Part shown: positions 20,301 through 30,526 of the stretch, piece by piece
How the letters are laid out: each line of letters opens with the position of its first letter
How positions within the stretch are numbered: position 1 is the stretch's first letter
Source of the DNA: Psococerastis gibbosa
Lineage: Eukaryota; Arthropoda; Insecta; Psocodea; Psocidae
Direction of reading: 5' to 3'
Assembly (NCBI GenBank): GCA_963971405.1
Contig: OZ020487.1
Coordinates: forward strand, 48,395,039 to 48,459,038
DNA length: 64,000 nt
Program-made: the position numbers and the translations under genes
Notes under the pieces: generated by a model
The model's database searches: none
What the model saw: the letters and a program-made list of their open reading frames with translations, nothing else
What the model was told of the DNA's origin: nothing

Positions 20301-20638
20301 AGGCTACTGTTTCAGTCAGTATTTAAGTAAGGAGTAGCACTCACACACTTTGGTTTCACAATGTTGAACAAGTAGTGTCAGTACTGTCAAGACATTGTTT
20401 ATGTTTGATTGCTTCTACTTACAGAGAAATTGTCGGTAGTTGTCTTGACGCTGGACACGCCACCGCTCCTGGCGCCCCGCGGCAGCTGCCACAGTCGCAA
20501 GTATTCGGGCTGCCTGGGCAGACGTCGGGGCAGGATCAGGTCATCTCCGTAAATGCCGAGCCCGAAGTCCTGGTCGTACAGGCTCGAGTTGGGGGAGCTC
20601 AGCTCGTCCAACAAACGGATCACTGGCAGAATCGACAT
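14224..20638 (-). CDS. Small heat-shock protein (alpha-crystallin/Hsp20 family), three coding exons
   Basis: An ATP-independent chaperone that binds unfolding proteins as oligomers in the cytosol. Coding exons on the minus strand are 20423-20638, 15990-16211 and 14224-14346, giving 186 residues. All junctions are phase 0 with GT-AG introns. Seen: short N-terminal arm with LYDQDFGLGIYGDDL, typical of arthropod l(2)efl-like proteins; alpha-crystallin domain about residues 66-147 (DVQQFRPDEINVKV, EGKHEERRDEHGFISRQFTR, YMLPESIDPNAI, LSSDGVLSVSAPKK); and the C-terminal V-x-I motif near 157-159 followed by a charged tail. The ATG lies directly after a splice acceptor (AG at 20639-20640), so a 5' UTR intron is expected. 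The promoter carries a perfect heat-shock element, which implies heat-shock-factor control. It is convergent with the phosphatase gene. Confidence 0.92.
14756..15588. repeat. Non-autonomous dispersed repeat, copy A (sHSP intron)
   Basis: Starts TTGCTTTCCAATTTATACGT and ends with AAATTGGAAAGCA plus a small hairpin (CGAGTAAACTCG) and ACCGGTTCT. It is closely similar to 18631-19378. TGCTTTCCAATTT is inverted near the other end. No coding domain; the ORFs are composition shadows. Confidence 0.7.
15990..16211 (-). CDS. sHSP coding exon 2: alpha-crystallin domain
   Basis: 74 codons from VNLDVQQFRPDE to SVSAPKK. Acceptor TTTCAG just above 16211 and donor GTAAGC below 15990 (minus sense). Carries nearly the whole beta-sandwich. 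Confidence 0.93.
16648..16799 (+). repeat. 76 bp tandem duplication inside LINE ORF1 remnant
   Basis: Two direct copies, 16648-16723 and 16724-16799, identical by eye. The unit begins CCTGGAAAAAGAGAACTG. Because 76 is not a multiple of 3, it shifts the ORF1 frame. Confidence 0.85.
18631..19378. repeat. Non-autonomous dispersed repeat, copy B, inserted in LINE RT
   Basis: 748 bp copy of the family at 14756-15588. Flanked by TTTTA on both sides (18626-18630, 19379-19383), a 5 bp target duplication. The LINE RT reading frame resumes in frame immediately after it, which proves insertion. Ends share the subterminal inverted TGCTTTCCAATTT/AAATTGGAAAGCA and a 3' hairpin. Confidence 0.8.
20423..20638 (-). 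CDS. sHSP coding exon 1
   Basis: 72 codons, ATG at 20636-20638, donor GTAAGT (minus sense) at 20422-20417. Encodes the N-terminal arm and the first residues of the alpha-crystallin domain (ending TTTDNFS, joined to VNLDVQQF). The base before ATG is the G of the upstream intron's AG. Confidence 0.92.
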
Positions 20639-22054
20639 CTGTTAAACAGAAACTAATTATATATCGAATGTTGCTGTGTGCCAAGCTTAGTTGTGCATAT
20701 TCTGTAAATTAAATAAATAAACGTTTATTTGCAAACAGACAAAGTCCAATAATATGAAAATTAACTTAACTTACTTAACTATGCTTATCATAATTTAAAT
20801 GTGTGATACATAACTATTGTACAATTATAATTATAAACAGTATATCGTACATCTATTTGACAATGTGAAGATTAAATAAATAAGTTGTATACAAGTTATC
20901 TAGTTGGTAAGTAATGATAAAAATAAAAGTAATATTATCTGCCAATACATATCATTCATATATATCTTAGGTGCCCACTCCACCGACCGGCTAGGGCTAT
21001 TTATGAAAACGGTGACGTGGTAGCAGACATTCAAGACTTAAGCGGGGTTCCACCGACCTCGCATTGCAGAATTGACGGAAATGTTTATTTTCCTCTAGGC
21101 CATAGTTAAAATTGATCAATGATCATACAGTAAAATCACAAACAAACAAACTAAAATTAAAAAATGGCGTCATGGGATATGTTAAGTACAAACATTTTAA
21201 TAGATTTCTATAATAAGAAAAACTATAATTTCCGTCAATGTCATTTGCATTCTGCAATGCGAGGTCGGTGGAAACGTCACCTAAGTCTTGAATGTCTGCT
21301 ACCTAGCCCTAGCCGGTCAGTGGAATGGGCGCCATAACTAAGTCTTTATTATTTAAAAATGGTAATCTTATAAAAGAAAGGAGCCTGATGACCCCTTGTC
21401 CGATTACATGTCAACACTGACCACGACTACTTGCAAGCCCCCCCCCCCCCCAGCACCGCATTGCTCTTGCAGACATAGACAACTTGCAGATCAGCAGATG
21501 AGACCTGCACCTGCCCGCTATACAACGTCGGAGTCATGGACGGAGAGTCGGAGACCACCTGAACAAACACATCATAAATTCATAAAGCACAACTGAGAGG
21601 CTGGTTGAACCCAGACGGGCGTTGGATAAATTCCAGTAACAATATTCAGATTTAAATTAGATGTAGGAAAGACAGGTCCTGTATTTGTCTTGACTTGAAA
21701 AAAATAGCGTGAATACCCGGCTAGCAATCGTTGACATTAATGAATTTAATTAGCAAGAAAAGAACCTGCCCTTGTTATATCCATCAGTCCAATTAAAAGT
21801 TATTTTTAGACTTTAATTGAAACTTAAAAATTAAAATTTAGTACACACTGAAAATAACTAAATAAACTATAGAGCATTGAATGATTAACAATTTGTGAAA
21901 TTTTAAAAGCTTGATGGTGTTGATGATGACTGATGAGATATTCAACAGGTACCGCAATGAAGTATGTCGAAATGGAAATGGGATGGGAAGGGATAACAGT
22001 TAAGACAGCTGCTCAAAAATTTGTTAACCAAATTAAAAATTGGGGGTGGCTTAC
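20639..22054 (-). other. sHSP 5' UTR intron (predicted)
   Basis: Contains the MITE at 20970-21333 and a poly-C run at 21439-21451. No coding domain recognised. Confidence 0.55.
20970..21333. mobile_element. MITE with about 110 bp inverted arms
   Basis: The left end GGTGCCCACTCCACCGACCG matches the inverted right end (GGCGCCCATTCCACTGACCG). Both arms carry the core GTGGTAGCAGACATTCAAGAC / GTAGCAGACATTCAAGAC and CCACCGACCTCGCATTGCAG. Flanks TTA and ATA could be a degenerate TWA target duplication. No ORF. Confidence 0.72.
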
Positions 22055-22165
22055 CTTTAACTTCCACACAAAAAAAGTCAAAAACAGAAAAGAGAAAATG
22101 ACAGAAAATTAGCGCGCACAATCACTTTACCCACTAATGCAACAGTTAAACTGATTCTGGAATCT
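22055..22165 (-). other. sHSP non-coding 5' exon (predicted)
   Basis: A donor AAAG|GTAAGCC lies on the minus strand with its exon edge at 22055. It pairs with the acceptor GTTTAACAG abutting the ATG at 20638, giving a 1416 bp 5' UTR intron (20639-22054). The upper limit is estimated from the TATA-like box at 22190-22197 and is approximate. Confidence 0.6.
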
Positions 22166-22218
22166 GGGAGCCTAAGCGCCGGTAACCGGAATAAATAGTA
22201 TGAATGAACTTTCTAGAA
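22155..22218 (-). promoter_or_regulatory. sHSP core promoter: heat-shock element and TATA-like box
   Basis: Positions 22206-22218 read GAACTTTCTAGAA, a perfect three-unit heat-shock element (GAAnnTTCnnGAA). A two-unit site TTCTGGAA is at 22155-22162. TATTTATT on the minus strand (22190-22197) is a TATA-like box between them. The order HSE, TATA, short exon, GT donor fits a heat-inducible sHSP promoter on the minus strand. Confidence 0.7.
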
Positions 22219-23029
22219 AACTCGTGAAGGTACCGGCAAATTCAAAGCGTCTCTTGCAGTTTGCATACAGCCAATAGCCAGTAGAGGTGGGTAGTATTTC
22301 CAGTAGCTGCTATTTGTAGCAGCTCCATAGTGAGGAGCAGTAGCAGTCTGCTCCTTAGTTGGAAATACTCCTGCGATTTTCTGTCACAGCACAATGCACA
22401 AGTCCGGATGAACCAGCGACCTGCTCCTTTTTTCTATGTTCAGCTTATGAAAACCTGCTCCGAGAGACCTAGCCTCCTGCTCCTGGTCTGGTTGCTACTT
22501 TCCAGTTATAGTTTACAATGAACTTAGTTTTTATTACTATTGCGTAGACGTAAATGGTTTTCTTAGGTTGGTCAAGCACATTTTTCTCTTGATTTATATG
22601 TTGAGGCTTTTAATAATTAGTCGCGCGTATTTTTACAACTTTTCTTATATTTTGCCTTTATTTTAGCTAGGTATTTATATAAACTAAACATGGAAACTTA
22701 GAAATCGCATGTTGCTGTGTTACCAATAAATAAATTATCAATTCGCCGCTAGGGGAGGCCCAACCCGCCAAACTTCAAATCCTAGGACACTGAAGCTTAA
22801 TGTTTCATGATAATTTTAGAGAATAGGCTGCAATTAGGTATGGGATTGTTGCATAGATAGTTCTTCTTGGCATGTCTCCCAATTTTGTATGTTGTTTATT
22901 GTATATAGTCTGTGCCAATAGACTACATTTAGATCATATACCGTAACCAGCCTATTTATGTACCTGCATATGCCCAACTCTGTCATGAATGATATTTGAG
23001 AAATTCCACTGCAATGAGCAGCTCAATAC

Positions 23030-23625
23030 GATAGAACGGTTCTATAGTGAACCCGTATAGGCCTATATGATTTCCAATTTATGAATTAGTATAGGTACCG
23101 GGATAGATAATATGAGTAGATCGTGGTAAATAATGGTCCTGCAGTAACATTTCGGTTGCCTCGACATTCCCTATACCAAAACACTTCCAGAACTAGCAGG
23201 CCAATACTGTATTACAACACAGTGTGGCAGGGTATACGGCCGGTACTTACGCAATGTATTTTGGAATGAATTACCCATAATTTATTCAAAAAATATTTTT
23301 ATTTTATTCAAAACGAAAACGCTGCTTGGTGAAGCATCCTGTTTGGTTTTGTTACCCTGCTTAATACCTACAAGATGATAATGTTAACCAAACTATCAAC
23401 TAACTATAACAACTGAAATATATGTAGTAGGCCTACCTACAGTTTTTCAATGTAAAGTAAAACGTTCCAGCCGTTTTTGAGGAAAAAAATTAAAACGATG
23501 TTTTGGAGGGTAAACCTCCCAAAATTGAGTTAGCCAAAATAAAATGTTCCCGAGATATGATTTTTGTGTGCCAAATTTCATCAAAGTACACCGAACAGTT
23601 TGACCACAAATCGACAAACAGACTT
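23030..23625. repeat. Non-autonomous dispersed repeat, copy C (diverged)
   Basis: Reverse orientation relative to copies A and B. Starts near GGTTCTATAGTGAACCCGTA and TTTCCAATTTATG, and ends near ACAGTTTGACCACAAATCGAC. The middle part resembles copy D at about 48960-49560 (TTTCGGTTGC, GTATTACAACACAGT). Confidence 0.5.
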
Positions 23626-23631
23626 GATATA

Positions 23632-23769
23632 ATAGCAGTAGCAGCACGAGTAAAAAACACAGCTGGATAAAAGTAGCAATGAGTAAAAATCGCAGCGTGG
23701 ATAGCAGTAGCAGCACGAGGAGAAAACACAGCTGGACAAAAGTAGCAATGAGTAAAAATCGCAGGTATT
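23632..23769. repeat. 69 bp tandem duplication within the hAT-like element
   Basis: Units 23632-23700 and 23701-23769 both start ATAGCAGTAGCAGCACGAG and end near GAGTAAAAATCGCAG, with a few differences. Confidence 0.75.
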
Positions 23770-23841
23770 TATACCTGCTACTTTTAAATCGCAGTAGCAG
23801 TTGGTCCTGCTCCTTGAAAACACAGTCGCAACCCACCTCTA

Positions 23842-25291
23842 ATAGCCAGGGGCCAAGGTCACGGAATGTAGGAAATTGAACATTTAAGCTTAGCTTATGT
23901 AGCAAAAGAATTGACGATTTGGGGCCTTATGTTAGCCAATGAGATTGCTCAATTACAATTAGAAGAAAATAATAAGTTTAAATGTTTAAAAATCTTTTTT
24001 AATTAAAAATAAACAAATAATTATGTAAATTACACCGGAAAACAGTAAAACATATTTATTTTTTGGGTTAAAAAATTAATTTTATTTTTCTACTGAAACT
24101 TGTAGGCATTGAACTGGAAACACACCAGGAGCGCTAGGGATGTCGGCAACGGACAAAACCTGATATCTTGGATATTATGGCAGAAGCGTTCCATGCCATA
24201 TACACTTACGTGTAAATTTGATGTATTTCAATAATTTTTTTAATACGATTTATTGACATTTTCTGCTTTTGTAATATTTTTTTATTTATTATAGACAATA
24301 TTCTGTGGTCACACACCGGCATTTATGAAGATTTATTAATATTTAGCTAGGAATATGTTACTAAGAAAAATTGTGTCACGCAGCAATTTAACAAAATATA
24401 GCCAAACTATTTAGTCCGATCTAACCATGTTCGTCTATTTAATTTCATTGGGACTAAATCTGAAGTGTTCAACTTCCTAAATTTAGGCTCCTACCTATAC
24501 CAGGAGTAGATCCAGCCCATTGGGGGCGGGGGGCGGGGATTTGGCTCAAAATATAATAAACATATGTAGTATCCTTTACATTATAACGTAATAAGTTAGG
24601 CAACTTACAACAGGCTAGCTTATAAGATTTTGGGGGCAGCTCCCCCCTTCATCTGTCCTTGATTACACTTCAACTAGAATAAGCAGAATATAAAAATAAT
24701 AAGTAGTCACTCTGGCTAGATGGACGGATACAGGGAGGCAGGTTCCCCCCCTGGATCCACCCCATGGACGGAGACAGGGGCGGATATCCCCCCCCCCAAA
24801 AAAAAAATTCAGTAAATCTATTTTACAAGTTAATTTTTATAACGCTCTTATTTAATCGATACTACATAGGTTTTTCCTATTTTAACCCATAGATACCCCC
24901 CCCCCCCCCATGGTGAGCTGGATCCGTCCCTGATCCACCAACACCGGCATTCGAATTTTTAAATCTCATAGCCTACTTATTATGCTTACACGATGTGAAT
25001 ATTCTGTGTGCTATCATCGATGAAAAAATATTGCAGTGTAGTAGGCCAATGCTGTTGATTTCTAGACATTTTGCAGTACGTGTGATTTGCAAGAAAGCCA
25101 CGAAATTCGCCCAAATGGGAAATAAAAACACCTTTTTCCTCTGTAAATTTGCCTTAAAGTGTTTCGCTATTTTTATTCACTAACAAAACTTAGGTTCTGC
25201 CGGACTAGGCCTACTTAGGCTGCTGGAATTATATCAGCTTCCTAAAATAATTTTAAACTTGATTAACTAAAAAATGCCTTGAGGTTGAAAC

Positions 25292-25339
<48 letters not shown>

Positions 25340-26013
25340 TAGTATTAAAATTATGCAGGACAATCAAGGCCGTAGCCAGGATTTTTTTTTTTTTTGGGGG
25401 GTGCCCATTCCATTGACCGGCTAGGGCTATTTCCAACAATGGTGAAACTATGACGGTCGGTCCGCTGATTCTTCGGATTGGCTATACCGAAACCATAAGC
25501 GAAACATGGTATGATTAGGTCTAGCCACAGAGTTTTTACCATTTTACCATCGCGTGGCTGTAGACCGTTATCAATATGGCGGCTAGTGTAGCCTGCACAA
25601 GATAAATACGCAATTTCGCTGGGTAAATAGTCCTCATGGGCCAAGTACAGAGATTTGACCGGGTCCAGGTATCCGTTCTGCTATGCTGAAATGTGTAAGA
25701 CTTCGAAATTTTTACGATTGGTACTTATCTCTGATAGTTGGCTTATAGTTAACAATTGTCCCGTAAGGGATATTATGGGTACCGCCGTCCCTGTTTATAT
25801 ATTTCTATGGTTTATACCAACAAATAACTCCCGCTAATTTTCAAATGCTAAAAAAATGGATTTTTTGTTATTGAATATTCAAGATTGCTTTCTCGCATTT
25901 TCTTTGTTCAAACTATATGAAATTATACGCAAATTATACGCATTTAACATTATACGCACGACGATACGCAAGCCTTCAAATTATACGCAAAATTGTATAA
26001 TTATACGGCAAAC
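23842..26013. other. Intergenic: degraded repeats and low-complexity tracts
   Basis: No coding domain. Contains homopolymer-bearing repeat fragments (G/C runs near 24520-24540, 24790, 24900) and a (TAA)n microsatellite at about 25291-25339. A fragment at 25371-25440 starts GGCCGTAGCCAGGATTTTTT; its end (GTGCCCATTCCATTGACCGG) resembles the MITE end at 20970. A cluster of TTATACGCA motifs lies at 25920-26000. Confidence 0.6.
25291..25339. repeat. (TAA)n microsatellite
   Basis: About 16 uninterrupted TAA/AAT units. Confidence 0.9.
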
Positions 26014-26272
26014 GGCAGCCCTGGAGAGAAGTGAAGCAGTCGCCGTCGCAGTTCCGTCTCGAGACTGGCCACGACTACACTACCTCACTGTAGAGATGTC
26101 GACTCGATACTGGACCGATATCGAAGGAACGAAAGTAACGATACGGATATCGAGTCGAGTCGGTACTGAGAAAATGCTATCGTTCCTTCGTTCCTTTCGT
26201 TCCTCGTTACTCGCATGGCCAAATGCGTCAAATGCGAATCTGAAACCGTCGCATCTCTGATCCAGGGCTGCC
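26014..26272. repeat. 259 bp element with 12 bp inverted ends
   Basis: GGCAGCCCTGGA (26014-26025) and TCCAGGGCTGCC (26261-26272). Inner sequence TAGAGATGTCGACTCGATAC to GTCGCATCTCTGA suggests a second, hAT-like pair of ends inside. No clear target duplication. Confidence 0.45.
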
Positions 26273-26362
26273 AAATGACTTCTGCCGTATTCCTCGGAAA
26301 TTGTTAAATAGTTCCTCAGAATACCCCGGAATTTTTTTTAAATGTTGGTCCCCTTTAGATGA

Positions 26363-26491
26363 TTATTCCACCAACGTCAATAGTGATAGTAAATGTAGTA
26401 TTGACGTGGTAGCAGACATTTTTAGACTGTCTTAATGTCTGCTACCACGTCAATACCACATTTACTATCACTATTGACGTTGGTCGAATAA
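26363..26491. mobile_element. MITE-like near-palindrome, 129 bp
   Basis: Arms of about 60 bp (ACCAACGTCAATAGTGATAG and on to TGACGTGGTAGCAGACATT) are almost perfectly inverted around a short loop. It shares the core ACGTGGTAGCAGACATT with the elements at 20970 and 31780. Confidence 0.72.
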
Positions 26492-26925
26492 GCGCCTTAT
26501 ATATGATTTTTTTTTCATTCACCAAGGATGTTACAAATTAAACTGGATATAAAGTTTGTTTTCATGTAGTATGCTAAGCATAGGCGGATTTTTATTATTT
26601 TTGAGAGTATCGACTGCTGTACGTCACCATGCCTACTTCACCAGTTTTCATCTTTTAATCTTGCTAATTTTCAGAAGCTAGAGCAGTATAGTCTAAGGCT
26701 CCTAAGCTACACCCACGTATACCATAAGTAGGTACCTTTAATTGTGGCAAATTCAAAATTGGCAGTTGACAATTAAAAATACTTGGAGCCCTGAGAAAAG
26801 CATTATAGGGGGCTGCGTAACCTTCTGGAGACTGGAGGGGGGGGGGGGCTAGGTTGTTTGGGTTGTCATTATCAGATCTAAGCTGTTCTCCGTGAATCCA
26901 AGCCATTAATGTTATGGTAAACCTG
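26492..26925. other. Intergenic, nothing recognised
   Basis: Short ORFs only. A G-run (26838-26847) lies near the start of the G-rich repeat block that follows. Confidence 0.55.
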
Positions 26926-27290
26926 AATTAGTGAGGTTTTACACATTTTATCCCCTGGAGAAGGGGGCGCAGCAGTCTCCCCTGCAGAAAAACAATGATA
27001 AATGGGCCCAAATTAATGAGGTTTTTCGCATTGTATACCCTGGTGATAGGTGGGCCCGGGAGTCTCCCCCGTAGAAAAAATTGATAAATAGGCCCAAATT
27101 AGTGATGTTTTACGCATATTAAACCCTGGAGAATGGAGGGCCGGGGGTTTCCCCCGGAGAAGGAAAATTGATGTATATAGGTCCAAATTAGTGAGGTTTT
27201 ACGAATTTTGCAAGCAGTACAGTTGAGATTGTACCGACAAATAAACCTACCACTGAGGGGGCCGGGGGTCTCCCCCGAAGAAAAAGCTTA
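26926..27290. repeat. G-rich minisatellite, three units of about 86 bp plus a partial
   Basis: Units start at AAATTAGTGAGGTTTT (about 26927, 27010, 27096, 27185). Each contains a CCGGGGGTCTCCCCCGGAG-type inverted motif and TTGATAAATAGGCCCAAATT. The same unit occurs at 33500-33690, and single copies at 9060 and 12045. Confidence 0.75.
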
Positions 27291-27539
27291 AAAAAATAGG
27301 TCTGAAATAGGCCTATTGGGATCTTAAGCATTTTGAGTAATATATTTTTGTGAAAATAAGTCAATGTGTTGATTTTTTCATGATGTCTTTCATATAAAAT
27401 AAGCATACCAGTATCAAGAATTAATTTCCCTTTCGTTATTGTGGATACTATGCCTTTCGCCTCCATAATCAGAATCAGAATCAGTATAATCCGTTTAAGT
27501 GCCAGGACATAGCTGGATTCACATCGTCAAAAATTGAAG

Positions 27540-27690
27540 TACAAAAAAAAATGACTATCACAATAATATTAGCCTACATTACTATCACAATAATATTAGC
27601 CTACACTACTATCACAATAATATTACATTAATAATAAATATTACATTAATATTACATTAATAATAAATATTACATTAATAATTTACCACG
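27540..27690 (-). repeat. Short tandem repeats in the LINE 3' UTR
   Basis: ACTATCACAATAATATTAGC is repeated three times with about 27-28 bp spacing. It is followed by repeated ATTACATTAATAATAAAT units. Confidence 0.75.
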
Positions 27691-27721
27691 AGGGTTTCGT
27701 TATCAGTGCATAGGCCTATAC

Positions 27722-29383
27722 CTAACTCCAAACTAGTTCATAAAATTCATTTATGGAATATATGGGATGTGTTTTTAATATGTACTCAACAGTTTTTCCA
27801 AATTGGGGCAGATTTTCTGTCTGGATTGACCTCGGTAGGGAGTTGTATAACTTAATGGCCAAATTTGGGAAACTACTCTTTGTTTTTGTTAATCTGCACT
27901 TAGGGATTTGTAGGTGATGAGCTGTTCTAGTGGGGTAATTGTGAACATCACATCTGTTGCTGAAGTTAACTAGATTTTCCTTTATATATATAAGGCTATT
28001 GAGTACATATTGTGCATATATTGTAAGAGTACCCAGGGTGGAAAAAATAGGCCTACAAGGCTCTCTAGATCTGCTGTTAGTTATTATTCGCAACACACGC
28101 TTCTGTAGTAGGAGTATATCCTTTGCAGCAGGAGCGTGCCCCCAGAGTAAAATACCATAATTTATATGGGAGTGGAATAATCCATAATATGTATTCAGAA
28201 GATGAGTTGAAGTAACTTGATTCCTCAACTTTCTGAAGAGGTATGTAATACGACATAACTTTTTACATATTTGATCAATATGGATATTCCAACTTAAAGT
28301 TGGATCTAAATGAAAGCCCAGGAACTTAACCGCTCTGTTGTTGTCTGGATATGCCTTTAGTGTCAAAACAAGATGCTGGGTTTTGTCTGCATTTAGTTGG
28401 AACTTATTATTAATGAACCAATCAGCTGTTTTTTCTAGAAGGGGGCGTCCTTCAGCAACAGCACCTTCAGGGGACGAGGCTCTTTTCTTCAGTGTGGTGT
28501 CATCCGCAAAGAGTATAGTGCTGTTTTTAAGATCATTTATCATTACGAGGAATAGTAGAGGACCCAGGACAGAGCCCTGAGGAACCCCATGTCTAACAGA
28601 CTTAAGAGTGGAAGGTGCTCCCGCAACGGTTACTAACTGAGTTCTGTTTTCTAGATAAGACGTCAGTATTGTTAGTACTACGTTGCGTACACCATAGCGT
28701 TGTAGTTTACCTAATAATATTGGATGATATACACAGTCAAATGCTTTGCTTAGGTCGCAGAAAGATAGGCCCAAGGAGTCGCCTGCCTCGAAGCAGTCTA
28801 GAGCCTCCTGAACCATTTCTAAAGCAGCACTGAAAGTGGATTTACCTCTCCTGAAACCATGTTGACTTTCATTGAACAATTCATTTTTTTCAAAGTAGTT
28901 CACTAGTTGGATACACATAATTTTTTCTAGTACTTTACCGATAACTGGCACAATTGATATCGGTCTATAGTTTCCTGGAGAGTATACATCTCCTTTCTTA
29001 TGTATGGGCACGGTTCTGGAAATCTTAAGCTCATCAGGGAAGATTCCCTCTTTCAGACTGATATTTAATAGAGTAGTAAGAGGCGTGGCAATAGTATCAA
29101 TGATACTTTTAAGTATTAGCGACGAAAACCCATATGCGTCTGCACTCTGAGACGTCTTTAGGCCATTTACTATTTTGGTTACATCCTGACAACTTACAGG
29201 TGCCCAAGTGGAAAAAGATACATCTGTACTGGTAACTCCAAGTACAGGGTCCGTATTACTGGGTGGGAGGCTGTTTATTATTTTATCTGCCGCCTCAGAG
29301 AAATAGTTATTTAGTTCATCAGGGCTGATAGGACATAATGGAGTCTGTCGCTTTTTGGCCTGGGCGTTAACAAGGGCCCACAT
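27722..29383 (-). CDS. CR1-like ORF2, reverse transcriptase part
   Basis: Copies element RNA into DNA at the target site. 553 residues open from the first Met after a stop. Seen: RT motifs PGNYRPISIVPVIGKVLEK, HGFRRGKSTFSAALEM, motif A FCDLSKAFDCV, motif B VRHGVPQGSVLGPLLFL, and catalytic FADD near residue 292. A KFLGFHLDPTLSWNIHI thumb region follows. It is in the same frame as the endonuclease segment upstream, separated only by one TAA at 29405-29407. It ends at TAG/TAA near 27722. This copy cannot make the full ORF2 unless the stop is read through. Confidence 0.82.
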   Translation of the reverse strand: MWALVNAQAKKRQTPLCPISPDELNNYFSEAADKIINSLPPSNTDPVLGVTSTDVSFSTWAPVSCQDVTKIVNGLKTSQSADAYGFSSLILKSIIDTIATPLTTLLNISLKEGIFPDELKISRTVPIHKKGDVYSPGNYRPISIVPVIGKVLEKIMCIQLVNYFEKNELFNESQHGFRRGKSTFSAALEMVQEALDCFEAGDSLGLSFCDLSKAFDCVYHPILLGKLQRYGVRNVVLTILTSYLENRTQLVTVAGAPSTLKSVRHGVPQGSVLGPLLFLVMINDLKNSTILFADDTTLKKRASSPEGAVAEGRPLLEKTADWFINNKFQLNADKTQHLVLTLKAYPDNNRAVKFLGFHLDPTLSWNIHIDQICKKLCRITYLFRKLRNQVTSTHLLNTYYGLFHSHINYGILLWGHAPAAKDILLLQKRVLRIITNSRSREPCRPIFSTLGTLTIYAQYVLNSLIYIKENLVNFSNRCDVHNYPTRTAHHLQIPKCRLTKTKSSFPNLAIKLYNSLPRSIQTENLPQFGKTVEYILKTHPIYSINEFYELVWS

Positions 29384-29404
29384 GGCTTTACATGGGTTTG
29401 CGGC

Positions 29405-30526
29405 TTAATTTATTGTTTCTACGTTATAATTTTTCTTAGCCTGCGTTAATTTGTATTTATAAATACTTTTAACTCGCAGGTATTTTCTATATAACGCTGA
29501 TTTGGAATCAGTATCTAGGGTCTCTTTAAACCTATAGTTCAACGTTAGCAGATATTCCTTAATATTTCTGAGGTCTTGGGTATACCATGGATTTTTTGGC
29601 GGCTTATGATTTTTCTTTGTGACTAACTGAGGCGTGTGTATGTGTTTTTGGGGGAAGGTTTTATTAAAAATGTCGGTTAATACATTGAAAAAAGAAGTGA
29701 ACTTACTAACAGCAGTTGGATGAGCATTTTCTATTACAATATCCCAGTTTATTTCATTGAGTCGCGAGATAAGAATATGAAAATTATTTTCGTCTACTTT
29801 CCTGGTTGTAGATATGTAATTGGCACACCAAGAAGGAACGCGTAACTCTGGTTTAAAGAAGTTTAATGACATTTCCACAGCTTTATGGTCTGCAACAGTA
29901 GGATCAGATACAGAAACAGTAAACTCAGTATGATTTGTAAAAATGTTGTCTATGCAATTATCCAGTCTTGTCGGCTCACGATTCGTCAAAAAAAGATTAT
30001 AACTTCGGCATAAATTTGTGAGATCAATCTCGTGTCTACTGCAAGTGTTAAAGTGTACGTTAAAATCCCCCCCTAGGATTATAGTCTTGTGCTTACCACT
30101 TTGTGATGAGAGGAATGAGTCTAAGTTGCTTAAAAAAATTGGAAAAGATCCATTAGGTGACCTATACAGAGAAACAACCAGGGTTGACAAATCGGTTAAT
30201 TCAATGGCTGACATTTCTAAGTTTTGCTCTGAACAAAAGCGGTTGGCGTCCAATTTCCTGACACATAGGTCGCTGCTTGCATAAATGGCCGTTCCACCTC
30301 TATCCTTTTCACTCCTGCACCATGCAGTGATTAGCTGCAGATTTGAAGTGGTTTGGTAGAAATCACACTCTTCACTCTTGAGCCAATGCTCACTAATACA
30401 CAGCAGATTGTGGTTTTTGTTGCTTAAGTAATTTTCTACCAGATCAAATTTTGTTCTAAGGCATTGGACATTCAAAAAAACTAGGGTTAGTTTGGAATTA
30501 GGATTTAAATTGCGTTCTAGTCCCAA
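29405..30526 (-). CDS. CR1-like ORF2, endonuclease part
   Basis: Apurinic-type endonuclease that nicks the target DNA. About 373 residues: FLNVQCLRTKFDLVENYL, ISEHWLKSEE (catalytic Glu), GGTAIYAS, SLYRSPNGS, ILGGDFNVHF, TRLDNCIDNIF, TVADHKAVEM (the terminal SDH-like motif reads ADH). Stops at TAA 29405-29407, 22 codons before the first downstream Met of the RT, in the same frame. No ATG at the 5' end; the frame overlaps the end of ORF1. Confidence 0.8.
   Translation of the reverse strand: MGLERNLNPNSKLTLVFLNVQCLRTKFDLVENYLSNKNHNLLCISEHWLKSEECDFYQTTSNLQLITAWCRSEKDRGGTAIYASSDLCVRKLDANRFCSEQNLEMSAIELTDLSTLVVSLYRSPNGSFPIFLSNLDSFLSSQSGKHKTIILGGDFNVHFNTCSRHEIDLTNLCRSYNLFLTNREPTRLDNCIDNIFTNHTEFTVSVSDPTVADHKAVEMSLNFFKPELRVPSWCANYISTTRKVDENNFHILISRLNEINWDIVIENAHPTAVSKFTSFFNVLTDIFNKTFPQKHIHTPQLVTKKNHKPPKNPWYTQDLRNIKEYLLTLNYRFKETLDTDSKSALYRKYLRVKSIYKYKLTQAKKNYNVETIN

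Larger units (their letters stand above)
22282..23841. mobile_element. hAT-like non-autonomous element upstream of the sHSP promoter
   Basis: Begins TAGAGGTGGG (22282) and ends CCCACCTCTA (23841). It is flanked by a perfect 8 bp repeat ATAGCCAG at 22274-22281 and 23842-23849. TAGAGGTGGG termini and an 8 bp duplication are classic for hAT elements. The 1560 bp interior has no transposase. It carries a degraded copy of the 14756-type repeat (about 23030-23625) and a 69 bp tandem duplication. Confidence 0.82.

Noticed and set aside
26926-27290. CRISPR-like array
   Set aside because: Units of about 86 bp are whole-length repeats without unique spacers, inside an animal genome; this is a minisatellite.
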